Origin: Aquibium pacificus
Lineage (GTDB): Bacteria > Pseudomonadota > Alphaproteobacteria > Rhizobiales > Rhizobiaceae
Direction of reading: 5' to 3'
Assembly (NCBI RefSeq): GCF_040839445.1
Contig: NZ_JBDPGJ010000001.1
Coordinates: 1,243,733 to 1,307,732 of the forward strand
DNA: 64,000 nt
The first letter of the stretch is position 1; every line of letters starts with the position of its first letter. The position numbers were made by a program, and so were the translations under genes. Below, in pieces: positions 37,074-45,294 of the stretch. The notes below the pieces were generated by a model. The model saw nothing but the letters and a program-made list of their open reading frames with translations, made no database searches and was not told the origin of the DNA.

Positions 37074-39365
37074 TCACACCTTCCCCGTCATCTGGTCCTG
37101 CCGCTCGGCGAGCCGGTAGAGCTGGTCGCGGCCCGGCAGGTAGGGGTCGGGCCACCTGACGCCGCGGTCGCCGAGCGCGGCCGCCGCGTGGAGGGTCCAG
37201 TAGGGGTCAGCAAGATGGGGACGCGCGAGGCAGACGAGGTCGGCGCGGCCGGCCATCAGGATCGAGTTGACGTGGTCCGGCTCGTAGATGTTGCCGACCG
37301 CCATGGTGGCCATGCCGGTCTCGTTGCGGATGCGGTCGGAGAACGGCGTCTGGAACATGCGGCCGTAGACTGGCTTCGCCAGCTTCGACGTCTGGCCGGC
37401 CGAGACGTCGCAGATGTCGACGCCGGCCGCCTGCAGCATGCGCGCGACCTCCACCGCCTCCTGCGGCGTGACGCCGTCCTCGCCGACCCAGTCGTTGGCG
37501 GAAATGCGCACCGAGATCGGCTTCCCGGCGGGCCAGACCGCGCGCACGGCGTGGAAGATCTCCAGCGGGTAGCGCATTCGGTTTTCGAGGCTGCCGCCAT
37601 ATTCGTCGGTGCGCCGGTTGGTCAGCGGGGTGATGAAGGAGGAAAGCAGGTAGCCGTGGGCGTAGTGCAGCTCCAGCATGTCGAAGCCGCAGCGATCCGC
37701 CATTTGCGCCGAAGCGACGAACTGGTCGCGCACCATGTCCATGTCGGCGCGGTCCATCGGCTTGGGCCGCGCATTCGCCGGCGACCATGGCAAGTCGGAG
37801 GCGGCGAGCAGCGGCCAGTTGCCGTCGGCCAGCGGCGCGTCGGCCTCCTCCCAGCCGAGCTGGGTCGAGCCCTTGGGACCTGAATGGCCGATCTGGGCGC
37901 AGATCTTCGCCTCGGTCTCGGCATGGACGAAATCGACCAGCCGCTTCCAGGCCGCCTCGTGCTCCGGCGCATAGAAGCCGGGGCAGCCCGGGGTGATGCG
38001 GCCTTCGGGCGAGACACACGTCATCTCGATATAGATCATGCCGGCGCCGCCCTTGGCGCGCTCGGCATAGTGGGCGAAGTGCCAGTCGGTCGGGCAGCCG
38101 TCGACCGCCTTGTACTGCGCCATGGGCGAGACCACGATGCGGTTCTTCAGCTCCATGTCCCGCAGGCGGAACGGCGCGAACATCGGCGCGCGGGCGGTGT
38201 TGATCTCGTTGCCGGCCTGGCGCTGGAACCAGCGCTCGGCGCTCTCCAGCCACTCGCTGTCGCGCAGCCTCAGGTTCTCGTGGCTGATGCGCTGGGAACG
38301 GGTGAGCAGCGAATAGTTGAATTGCACCGGGTCGAGGTGGAAATAGCGCTCCACGTCCTCGAACCATTCGAGCGAGTTGCGCGCGGCCGACTGGAGCTTC
38401 AGTACCTCGGTGCGGCGCGCCTCCTCGTATTTCGCGAAGGCGCCTTCGAGCGTCGGCTCGGAGGTGACGTAGTCGGCGAGCGCGATGGCGCTCTCCATGG
38501 CGAGCTTGGTGCCCGAACCGATGGAAAAATGCGCGCTGGCGGCGGCGTCGCCCATCAACGCAAGGTTCTCGTGCGACCAGCGCTCGCACAGCACACGCGG
38601 GAAGTTTATCCAGGCCGAGCCGCGGATGTGGTTGGCGTTGGTCATCAGGGCGTGGCCGCCGAGGTGATCCCTGAAGATCGCCTCGCAGGTGGCGATGGAT
38701 TCCTGCTGCGACATGGCGCCGAAGCCGTATTTGTTCCAGGTCTCCTCCGAGCACTCGACGATGAAGGTCGCCGTGTCGGCGTCGAACTGGTAGGCGTGCG
38801 CCCAGACCCAGCCCTTGTCGGTCTCCTCGAAGATGAACGTGAAGGCGTCGTCGAACTTTTGGTGCGTGCCGAGCCAGACGAACTTGCAGGCGCGAATGTC
38901 GATGTCGGGCTTGAAGACGTCCGCGAAGGCGGTGCGCGTCTTCGAGTTCAGCCCGTCGGAGGCGACGACGAGGTCGTACCGCTCCATGTAGTATCGCGGT
39001 TCTCGCGCCTCAGTCTCGAACCGGAGATCGACGCCAAGTTCCCTGGCGCGCTCCTGCAACAGGACGAGGAGCTGCTTGCGGCCGATGCCGCAGAAGCCGT
39101 GGCCGGTTGAGACGGTGCGGGTGCCGCGGTAGAAGACGGAAATGTCGTCCCAGTAGGCGAAATGGGCGCGGATGCGCTCGGCGCTGACGGGATCGTTTTC
39201 GGCGAGGTTGTCGAGCGTCTCGTCGGACAGCACCACGCCCCAGCCGAACGTGTCGTCAGCCTTGTTGCGCTCGATGACGGTGATGTCGTGCGCGGTGTCG
39301 CGCAGCTTCATCGAGATCGCGAAATAGAGGCCGGCGGGACCCCCGCCGAGGACTGCGATCTTCAT
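37074..39365 (-). CDS. 2-aminobenzoyl-CoA monooxygenase/reductase (two-domain)
   Basis: 763 aa fusion. Residues 1 to about 385 form an FAD monooxygenase: G-G-G-P-A-G-L-Y-F at residue 8 and L-M-G-D-A-A-A-S-A-H in the middle. Residues about 395-760 form an old-yellow-enzyme-type FMN reductase (N-R-I-V-V-S-P-M-A-Q-Y, H-Y-A-H-G-Y-L, G-G-S-L-E-N-R). This architecture is that of 2-aminobenzoyl-CoA monooxygenase/reductase and of the annotated salicylyl-CoA 5-hydroxylase/oxidoreductase. In the former, the ring is hydroxylated and then reduced, ending aromaticity. The ligase and kynureninase downstream favour 2-aminobenzoyl-CoA. An ideal AAGGAGGTGA ribosome site (39372-39381) precedes the ATG. Confidence 0.92.
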   Translation of the reverse strand: MKIAVLGGGPAGLYFAISMKLRDTAHDITVIERNKADDTFGWGVVLSDETLDNLAENDPVSAERIRAHFAYWDDISVFYRGTRTVSTGHGFCGIGRKQLLVLLQERARELGVDLRFETEAREPRYYMERYDLVVASDGLNSKTRTAFADVFKPDIDIRACKFVWLGTHQKFDDAFTFIFEETDKGWVWAHAYQFDADTATFIVECSEETWNKYGFGAMSQQESIATCEAIFRDHLGGHALMTNANHIRGSAWINFPRVLCERWSHENLALMGDAAASAHFSIGSGTKLAMESAIALADYVTSEPTLEGAFAKYEEARRTEVLKLQSAARNSLEWFEDVERYFHLDPVQFNYSLLTRSQRISHENLRLRDSEWLESAERWFQRQAGNEINTARAPMFAPFRLRDMELKNRIVVSPMAQYKAVDGCPTDWHFAHYAERAKGGAGMIYIEMTCVSPEGRITPGCPGFYAPEHEAAWKRLVDFVHAETEAKICAQIGHSGPKGSTQLGWEEADAPLADGNWPLLAASDLPWSPANARPKPMDRADMDMVRDQFVASAQMADRCGFDMLELHYAHGYLLSSFITPLTNRRTDEYGGSLENRMRYPLEIFHAVRAVWPAGKPISVRISANDWVGEDGVTPQEAVEVARMLQAAGVDICDVSAGQTSKLAKPVYGRMFQTPFSDRIRNETGMATMAVGNIYEPDHVNSILMAGRADLVCLARPHLADPYWTLHAAAALGDRGVRWPDPYLPGRDQLYRLAERQDQMTGKV

Positions 39366-39421
39366 GTCGCGTCACCTCCTTCGCTCGATTGCGAAGGCAG
39401 CATGGCACCGCCGCGAAATTG

Positions 39422-39449
39422 TTTCAAGCATGAAATTTCAGGATTGAAG
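39422..39449. promoter_or_regulatory. tandem palindrome, candidate MarR operator
   Basis: Two adjacent inverted repeats: TTTCA-AGCA-TGAAA (39422-39435) and TTTCA-GGAT-TGAAG (39436-39449). They lie 57-84 bases ahead of the monooxygenase start, in the only sizeable gap upstream of the catabolic operon. Size and symmetry suit a MarR dimer binding each half. The AT-rich character contrasts with the surroundings. Occupancy is inferred. Confidence 0.55.
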
Positions 39450-39466
39450 CATTCCGGCGGGGCGCC

Positions 39467-40819
39467 TCACAGATACCAGTCGAACTCGCGCCGGGAGGGC
39501 AGGGCGAAGAAGGCGGCGAGCTCGGCCTCCTTTACGCTGGCGTAGATGGCGGGATAGTCGTCGCCCAGCCAGCGCGGCAGGATCTTTGCCGCCCGCAGCG
39601 CCCTCAGAGAATCCCACGGCGTGAGCGGCAGGCTGTCGTCGACCTCGGCGCCGGCATTGCCGGCATGCTTCTCGCCCGGGTCGAGCCTGTTCTCGATGCC
39701 GTGATGCATGCCGGCGAGCACGGCGGCGATCACGAGGTAGGGGTTCGCCTCGGCACCTGCGATGCGGTGCTCGATCCGGCGCGACGCGCCCGAGGAGACG
39801 GGGACGCGGAAGGCGACGGAGCGGTTGTTCTCGCCCCAGTCCTTCGTGACAGGGGTGAAGTTGTTGGCCTCGAAGCGGCGGAAGACGTTGATGTTGGGCG
39901 CAAAGATCGCCATGCCCTCGGCCATCGTGGCCTGAAGGCCGGCGGCGGCATGGCCGAGCATCACCTGGCCTTGTGGGGAGCGGTCGTCGAAGAGGTTTTC
40001 TCCCGTCGCGTCGAGCAGGCTGGCGTGGACGTGCAGGCCGCTGCCCGCCTGGTCGGGGAAGGGCTTCGACAGGAACGTCGCCTCCATCCCATGCCTGCGC
40101 GCCACGGCCTGGACGATGCGCCTCAGCAGGCAGGCGTCGTCGGCGGCGCGCACCGGATCCTCGCGGTGCTCGAGGTTCACCCCGAACTGGCCGGTGCCGT
40201 ATTCGCTGATGATGGTGGAGGAGGGGACGTTCTGGCGCCGGCACGTATCCTCGATGTCGGTGAGGATCGGCTGGTATTCGTCGAGCTTGGCGAGCGACAG
40301 CACCTTGCCGGCAGATTCACGCGCGCCGGTTGCGGGCGAGCGGGGAGGGAGCGGCGCGCCGTCCTCGCCGCGCTCCATGTCGATCAGGTAGGACTCCAGT
40401 TCGGCCGCCACGACGGGACTAAGGCCCGCCTCGCGGACGATGCCCACCGTGCGTTCGAGCACCGTGCGCGGGTCGTACCAGAAGAGCTCGCCGGTGGCGG
40501 CGTTGGCTGGCCGGCCCATGACCTGGGCGAGGCCTTCGTTCCATGGGACGGGGACCAGCGTTCCGGCGATCGGCAGGACGTTGGCGTCGGGATCGCCGTC
40601 GGAAAAGCCGTATCCCATCGGGTCGGCCGTGTTGCCCTGGACGTCGACCAGCGACATGGCCGCGCAGACCGGAGAGCCCTGGTCGAAGAGCTTCGCCATG
40701 TGCGAGCGCGGCAGGCGCTTGCCGTAGGCGTTGCCGCAGAGATCGAAGAGGACCACGTCGCAGTGCGTCGTTCCCGGATTGTCCGCGAGGAATCTTTCGA
40801 GTTCGTCCCGTTCGCCCAT
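39467..40819 (-). CDS. glutamine synthetase family protein (PuuA-like gamma-glutamyl ligase)
   Basis: 450 aa. The C-terminal catalytic region of the glutamine synthetase family is clear: E-L-E-S-Y-L near residue 135, G-S-G-L-H-V-H-A-S-L (metal/ATP His), N-N-R-S-V-A-F-R-V-P, and E-A-N-P-Y-L-V. The length and divergence from GlnA suggest a gamma-glutamyl-amine/amide ligase like PuuA. Such enzymes also condense glutamate with aromatic amines in aniline pathways, so a link to aromatic amine metabolism is conceivable because it is immediately upstream of the anthranilate genes. That is speculation. It is divergent from the GFA gene. Confidence 0.88.
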   Translation of the reverse strand: MGERDELERFLADNPGTTHCDVVLFDLCGNAYGKRLPRSHMAKLFDQGSPVCAAMSLVDVQGNTADPMGYGFSDGDPDANVLPIAGTLVPVPWNEGLAQVMGRPANAATGELFWYDPRTVLERTVGIVREAGLSPVVAAELESYLIDMERGEDGAPLPPRSPATGARESAGKVLSLAKLDEYQPILTDIEDTCRRQNVPSSTIISEYGTGQFGVNLEHREDPVRAADDACLLRRIVQAVARRHGMEATFLSKPFPDQAGSGLHVHASLLDATGENLFDDRSPQGQVMLGHAAAGLQATMAEGMAIFAPNINVFRRFEANNFTPVTKDWGENNRSVAFRVPVSSGASRRIEHRIAGAEANPYLVIAAVLAGMHHGIENRLDPGEKHAGNAGAEVDDSLPLTPWDSLRALRAAKILPRWLGDDYPAIYASVKEAELAAFFALPSRREFDWYL

Positions 40820-40971
40820 GTCCGCCCTTCCCGCTACCCACCGGTGAACCTAGCCGGCGAATCGGGAGCGGTCACCGCCCGGAGGTCGAATTTCGCTCAA
40901 CCGAGGTTCAAAAATCCGCACTGGGCGAGCGCCGTCCGCCGTACGATCATGAGAACGAGAGGGAGACGGCC

Positions 40972-41385
40972 ATGGACGAACATCGAGGGGCATGCCTGTG
41001 CGGGGCGGTACGATTCCGGACGGAAGGCCCGCTGCGCGGCGTGATCTACTGCCACTGCTCGCAGTGCCGGAAGCAGACCGGCCACTACTACGCGGCGACG
41101 AACGTCGCCGGCGACAGGCTGGAGATCGAGGGCGCGGAGGACGTCACCTGGTATGCGGCGTCCGATTTCGCCCGGCGCGGCTTCTGCCGGCACTGCGGCT
41201 CGGCGCTGTTCTGGAAGCACAATCATTCCGACATCGTCTCCGTGATGGCGGGCGCTTTCCATGCCCCGACCGGGTTGAAGGGCGAGGCGCACATCTTCGT
41301 CGCCGACAAGGGCGACTACTATTCGATCGACGACGGCCTGCCGCAGTTCGCGGCCTCGCCGGGAGTCGTCGTCGCGGGCAGTTGA
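40972..41385 (+). CDS. GFA-family zinc protein
   Basis: 137 aa with GAGGGAGA ahead of the ATG. Zinc cysteines are all visible: C-L-C-G-A-V-R-F, C-H-C-S-Q-C-R-K-Q-T-G, and C-R-H-C-G-S-A-L-F. The family is named for glutathione-dependent formaldehyde activation, but most members are uncharacterised, and no formaldehyde genes are adjacent. Confidence 0.85.
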   Translation: MDEHRGACLCGAVRFRTEGPLRGVIYCHCSQCRKQTGHYYAATNVAGDRLEIEGAEDVTWYAASDFARRGFCRHCGSALFWKHNHSDIVSVMAGAFHAPTGLKGEAHIFVADKGDYYSIDDGLPQFAASPGVVVAGS

Positions 41386-41491
41386 ACGGGATCTTCCGGT
41401 CCGTTCCCGTGCAGTGAACGCTCAGTCTTCCGCGGCAAGGCTGCACGCCAGAGGGCAAAGCGCTTATCTTGAGGCCAAGGAGACACCACCC

Positions 41492-42289
41492 ATGGCCACG
41501 CTTCCCTCGCTCTTCATCTCGCACGGCGGACCCAACATCGTCATCGACGACATCGCCGCTCGGCACTTCCTGGAAGGCATCCCGGCGCTCATCGAGCGGC
41601 CGAAGGCAATCGTCATCATGTCGGCCCATTTCGAGACCGGCGGGGTCTCGGTGGTGACTGATCCGCACCCGGAGATGATCTACGATTTCGGCGGCTTCGC
41701 GCCCGAACTCTACCGCATGGTCTATCCGGCGCCGGGCGAGCCGAAGCTCGCCGAGCGCGTCTTCTCGATGCTCGACGAGGCGGGGCTGGCGCCGACGCGC
41801 TGCGAGCGGCGCGGCTACGACCACGGCACCTGGACACCGTTGAAACTCGCCTTCCCGGAAGCGGACATCCCCGTCGTGCAGGTGTCGATCGATCCCGACC
41901 GCGACGCGCGCTGGCACTATGCCGTCGGACGCGCACTCGCGCCGCTGCGAAAGGAGGGCATCCTGCTGATCGGCTCTGGCCACATCACGCACAATCTGCG
42001 CGCCGTCATCACGGTCATGCGCACCGGCCGGCCGATCGATCCGCAGATCGGGGAGCGCTTCAACGCCTTCACCGACTGGTTCGCCGAAAAATTCGCCGAG
42101 GGCGATACGGAAGCGCTGTTCGACTGGAGGCGCAAGGCGCCGTTCCCGACCGACAACCATCCGACCGACGAGCACTTGATGCCGATCTTCTTCGCGCTCG
42201 GGGCTGCCGGCGACGGGGCGCATGCCGAACGCGTCCACGCCTCGCGCGAATACGGCTACTTCGCCTACGATTCCTACCTGTTCCAGTGA
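41492..42289 (+). CDS. LigB-type (DODA-like) extradiol dioxygenase
   Basis: 265 aa from the ATG at 41492 (AAGGAGA ahead). It has the iron-ligand histidines of the class III extradiol family: I-S-H-G-G-P-N, S-A-H-F-E, D-H-G-T-W-T-P-L, and G-S-G-H-I-T-H-N-L. This is the bacterial 4,5-DOPA-dioxygenase/YgiD type. The catecholic substrate is not known, and no aromatic pathway genes adjoin it. Confidence 0.88.
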   Translation: MATLPSLFISHGGPNIVIDDIAARHFLEGIPALIERPKAIVIMSAHFETGGVSVVTDPHPEMIYDFGGFAPELYRMVYPAPGEPKLAERVFSMLDEAGLAPTRCERRGYDHGTWTPLKLAFPEADIPVVQVSIDPDRDARWHYAVGRALAPLRKEGILLIGSGHITHNLRAVITVMRTGRPIDPQIGERFNAFTDWFAEKFAEGDTEALFDWRRKAPFPTDNHPTDEHLMPIFFALGAAGDGAHAERVHASREYGYFAYDSYLFQ

Positions 42290-42406
42290 GGCCCCGCTTC
42301 ACGTGAGGGTCACGCTGGGAACGCCGGAGAAACCGGCGCACCCGCGCGTGCCTTCTTTTACGCGCGCGTGCCTTGCCTATATTCGGCGCCTCGAAAGGAC
42401 CGCCGG

Positions 42407-42997
42407 ATGAACGACATGCAAGCCGAACTCGATCTGACCAGACGCGCCGGGCTTCCCGAGGACCTGAAGTTCCTCGCCGAGAGATATCCCCGCGAGGACT
42501 GGGCCGCACATCGCAACATCGGCGGAATGGCCGGCATGTGGCTGCAGCGGCACGGCATGTTCCGCGAACTCGGCGGCATGCTGACCGGCGGCATCGCCGA
42601 CTACCGCGAGGGCAGGACCAACGCGAATGAATTCGCACAATGGTTCGCCCCGCGTCTCAACTTCTTCCTCGGCAATCTCGACGGGCACCACAATGTCGAG
42701 GACCAGCATTACTTTCCCGCCTTCGCGCGCGCCGAGACCAGGCTGAAGCGTGGCTTCGACATCCTCGATGCCGATCATCACATGATCCACGAGGCGCTGG
42801 AGATGAACGCCGAGACGGCCAACGGCTTCCTGCGCGCGCTGAAGGAGAGTGAGGACAGGCAACGCTTTGCGGCGGACGCCTATGCCGACGCCAACCAGCG
42901 GCTGGTCGCCATGCTCACGCGCCACCTCGACGACGAGGAGGATCTGATCATTCCGCTGATTCTGGATCGGGGCGACGCGGCCCTGGTGCCGCACTGA
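42407..42997 (+). CDS. hemerythrin-like domain protein
   Basis: 196 aa. Histidines and acidic residues in the spacing of hemerythrin HHE domains: D-G-H-H-N-V-E-D-Q-H-Y, D-A-D-H-H-M-I-H-E-A-L, and R-H-L-D-D-E-E-D-L. It probably binds a di-iron centre and senses or stores oxygen or NO, but the role is unproven. Its last 50 bases overlap the 3' end of the convergent DedA gene. Confidence 0.8.
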   Translation: MNDMQAELDLTRRAGLPEDLKFLAERYPREDWAAHRNIGGMAGMWLQRHGMFRELGGMLTGGIADYREGRTNANEFAQWFAPRLNFFLGNLDGHHNVEDQHYFPAFARAETRLKRGFDILDADHHMIHEALEMNAETANGFLRALKESEDRQRFAADAYADANQRLVAMLTRHLDDEEDLIIPLILDRGDAALVPH

Positions 42998-43568
42998 GCC
43001 TGCGCCGCCGGTTGAACACGACGAGCAGACGGGCGGCGACGATGCCGACGACCGCAAGTCCCAGTGCGATGAACAGCCGCTCGTGCCGTTCGAAGGCCTC
43101 GCCGACGAGTTCCTCCGCACCCAGCCCGACGAAATAGCCGAGGCCGCCGAACAGGACCGCCCAGGAGGCGGCCGAGAGCGCGTTGAGCACGAGGAAGCGA
43201 CTGACCGGGATCGACGACAGGCCAGCCGCGACCCCGCCGACGAGGCGGAAGCCATAGACGTAGCGGTTCGACAGGACGAAGAGGTTCGGGTGCCGCTCGA
43301 TCCAGGACATGGCGCGCGCGAAGGCCGGCGTTCCGCGCAGCCGTCGCAGCCGCGGGTGATCGCAGAAGTGCCGCCCGGCGACGAAGAAGATGACGTCTCC
43401 CACGAAGGCGCCGACTGCCGCCGCCGCGAAGGCCGCCCACGGAGCAAACACCTTCTGGTGAGCGAAGAAGCCGGCCAGGATCGCCGCCGTCTCGCCCTCG
43501 GCCACGCTGCCCAGGAAGACGGCGAGCAGCCCGTAGCGTTCGACCAGGAAATGGATGGTCTCACTCAT
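42948..43568 (-). CDS. DedA-family membrane protein
   Basis: 206 aa with about five hydrophobic helices. DedA features: V-A-E-G-E-T-A-A-I-L-A-G-F-F-A-H near the N-terminus and S-N-R-Y-V-Y-G-F-R with G-V-A-A-G (the F/Y-x-R-x-x-x-G motif). DedA proteins act as undecaprenyl-phosphate or phospholipid flippases, or relate to membrane homeostasis. The start overlaps the DUF1003 stop (ATGA), so the two membrane proteins are coupled. Confidence 0.9.
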   Translation of the reverse strand: MSETIHFLVERYGLLAVFLGSVAEGETAAILAGFFAHQKVFAPWAAFAAAAVGAFVGDVIFFVAGRHFCDHPRLRRLRGTPAFARAMSWIERHPNLFVLSNRYVYGFRLVGGVAAGLSSIPVSRFLVLNALSAASWAVLFGGLGYFVGLGAEELVGEAFERHERLFIALGLAVVGIVAARLLVVFNRRRRLSAAPGPRRPDPESAE

Positions 43569-44170
43569 GCCGACGGCTGCGGCGCCTCGCCGGACCGCAA
43601 GGCGCGCATCTCTGTCGCGAGCGCCGCGATCTCCTCGCGCAGAAGCGTCATTTCCATCTGCCGCAGTTCGTCGAGCTTCTCGTGCAGCGCCATGATCTCG
43701 ATCTCCGCCTTGAGATTGACCTCGTAGTCGTGCGCGGCGTCGATGCGGTCGCGAGCGGCCTGGCGGTTCTGCGCCATCATGATGATCGGCGCCTGGAGCG
43801 CGGCCAGCATGGACAGGATCAGGTTCAGGAAGATGAACGGGTAGGGGTCGAATGTGTCGCGACCGAGCAGGATGGCGTTGCCGAGGGTCCAGAGAGCGAG
43901 GAACAGGACGAACCCCACGATGAACGACCAGGAACCGCCGACCTGCGCGATGCCGTCGGCGAGGCGGTCGCCGAACCGCTCCTCCCCACGTACCCACGCA
44001 TTGACGTCGCGCGCCACCGGCCGCCCTTCCACGGCGCTGGTCAGCACGCGGCTTTCGGCACTGGAGAGCGCCTCCTGCCGGCGCCCTAGCCAGCGATGCG
44101 CCAGATCGGCTACGGTCCTGTTCAACTTCGCCTCCTTCGCTGCGGGCGCGCGTCGCTGCGCCGCCGCCAT
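43565..44170 (-). CDS. DUF1003 membrane protein
   Basis: 201 aa from the ATG at 44170. Two central transmembrane helices (about 100-150), one containing W-S-F-I-V-G-F-V-L-F and the next P-F-I-F-L-N-L-I-L-S, are followed by Q-A-P-I-I-M-M-A-Q-N-R-Q and a long charged helix likely to form a coiled coil. The function of DUF1003 is unknown. It is coupled to dedA by an ATGA overlap and divergent from the glycosylase gene. Confidence 0.85.
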   Translation of the reverse strand: MAAAQRRAPAAKEAKLNRTVADLAHRWLGRRQEALSSAESRVLTSAVEGRPVARDVNAWVRGEERFGDRLADGIAQVGGSWSFIVGFVLFLALWTLGNAILLGRDTFDPYPFIFLNLILSMLAALQAPIIMMAQNRQAARDRIDAAHDYEVNLKAEIEIMALHEKLDELRQMEMTLLREEIAALATEMRALRSGEAPQPSA

Positions 44171-44215
44171 TGAACAGAGCGCGGGAAGGCTTGCAAGCCG
44201 ATGCGGGAGAAGGGG

Positions 44216-44929
44216 ATGAAGCGCTTCGAGGAGATCAGGGCACGCGCGGCGGACCGCAAGGGCGGCGAGGACGTGCTGAAGACCCTTCTGCCCGACGCAC
44301 CGGGCAACGGAAAGGTGGCGGCGCTTTCCGACGACCGGATCCTTTCCACCATGGCAAGCCGGATCTTCTCGGCCGGTTTCGTGTGGCGCGTCATCGAGCA
44401 GAAATGGCCCGGATTCGAGGCGGCGTTCCTCGGCTTCGAGCCGAAGCGGCTGCTCTTCCAGCCGGACGACTTCTGGCACGATCTCTCGTCCGACGCCCGC
44501 ATCGTGCGCAACCCGCAAAAGATCAGATCGGTGCGCGAGAACGCCGCTTTCGTCGACCGCGTCTCGGCCGAGCACGGCGGCTTCGGAAAATTCCTCGCCG
44601 GCTGGCCCGGGGACGACCAGGTCGGGCTGATGGCATTCCTGGGCAAGCATGGCAGCCGACTCGGCGGCAACACCGGCCAGTATTTTCTTCGCTGGGTCGG
44701 CTGGGACGGCTTCATCGTCTCGACCGACATGGCCGCCGCCCTGCGCGACGCGGGGCTTGAAATCGCGGAAAACCCCACTTCGAAGAAGGACCTCGCGGCC
44801 ATCCAGGCGCAGATGAACGTCTGGGCGAGGGAAACGGGGCTGCCTTACCTCCACCTGTCGCGCATCCTGTCGATGTCGATCGGGGAGAACCGTTCGGCGG
44901 AGGCGCTGCGTGCGTATATGGAGGAGTAG
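44216..44929 (+). CDS. DNA-3-methyladenine glycosylase I-like protein
   Basis: 237 aa from the ATG at 44216, six bases after GGGAG; an ATG at 44201 is in frame but overlaps that ribosome site. It resembles the Tag-type glycosylase family by W-x-x-I/V-x-x-K-W-P-G-F-E-A-A-F, R-N-P-Q-K-I-R-S-V-R-E-N-A, and G-N-T-G-Q-Y-F-L-R. This removes alkylated adenine in base-excision repair. It is longer than E. coli Tag, and the zinc residues of Tag are not obvious, so it may be a rhizobial subgroup with its own specificity. Confidence 0.82.
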   Translation: MKRFEEIRARAADRKGGEDVLKTLLPDAPGNGKVAALSDDRILSTMASRIFSAGFVWRVIEQKWPGFEAAFLGFEPKRLLFQPDDFWHDLSSDARIVRNPQKIRSVRENAAFVDRVSAEHGGFGKFLAGWPGDDQVGLMAFLGKHGSRLGGNTGQYFLRWVGWDGFIVSTDMAAALRDAGLEIAENPTSKKDLAAIQAQMNVWARETGLPYLHLSRILSMSIGENRSAEALRAYMEE

Positions 44930-44964
44930 GACTTTTCTCAGGGCCGGAACTGCAGGAGTTTGAC

Positions 44965-45219
44965 ATGAACAAGTCCAAGCTCGCTCTTCGGCTACAGCCG
45001 TCGCTCAAGTCGGCGGCGGAACGCGTCGCTGCGGCGGAGGGCCCGAGCCTCAATCAGTTCATCAACATCGCGGTAGCAGAGAAACTCTCGGCCCTTGAAA
45101 CCGAGAGCTATTTCCGTTCGCGTGCCGGAAGTGGCGGGAGAAAAGCATTCGATCGGTTCTTGGACGAAGGCGGGACGGTGGCGCCGGTACCCGGCGACGA
45201 GTTACCGGAGGAATATTAG
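44965..45219 (+). CDS. ribbon-helix-helix (HicB/YlcI-type) small protein
   Basis: 84 aa with AGGAG ahead of the ATG. K-L-A-L-R-L-Q-P-S-L-K forms the beta strand and A-A-E-G-P-S-L-N-Q-F-I-N-I-A-V-A-E-K the helices of a ribbon-helix-helix DNA-binding domain. It has a short C-terminal tail with an F-x-R-F-L-D-E-G segment. Such proteins serve as antitoxins or plasmid-type regulators, but no toxin-size partner is adjacent. Confidence 0.75.
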   Translation: MNKSKLALRLQPSLKSAAERVAAAEGPSLNQFINIAVAEKLSALETESYFRSRAGSGGRKAFDRFLDEGGTVAPVPGDELPEEY

Positions 45220-45294
45220 TTCGATCAATCGCGCGGGCTCGACACCGTCGCTCCGCCCATTGTCGCGCCGTTTGCCGCGCGCTAAACCCCTGCC

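Noticed and set aside
42343..42374. Direct repeat CGCGCGTGCCTT, two copies 20 bases apart
   Set aside because: Only 12 bases, low complexity in a GC-rich background; not enough to call an element or CRISPR.
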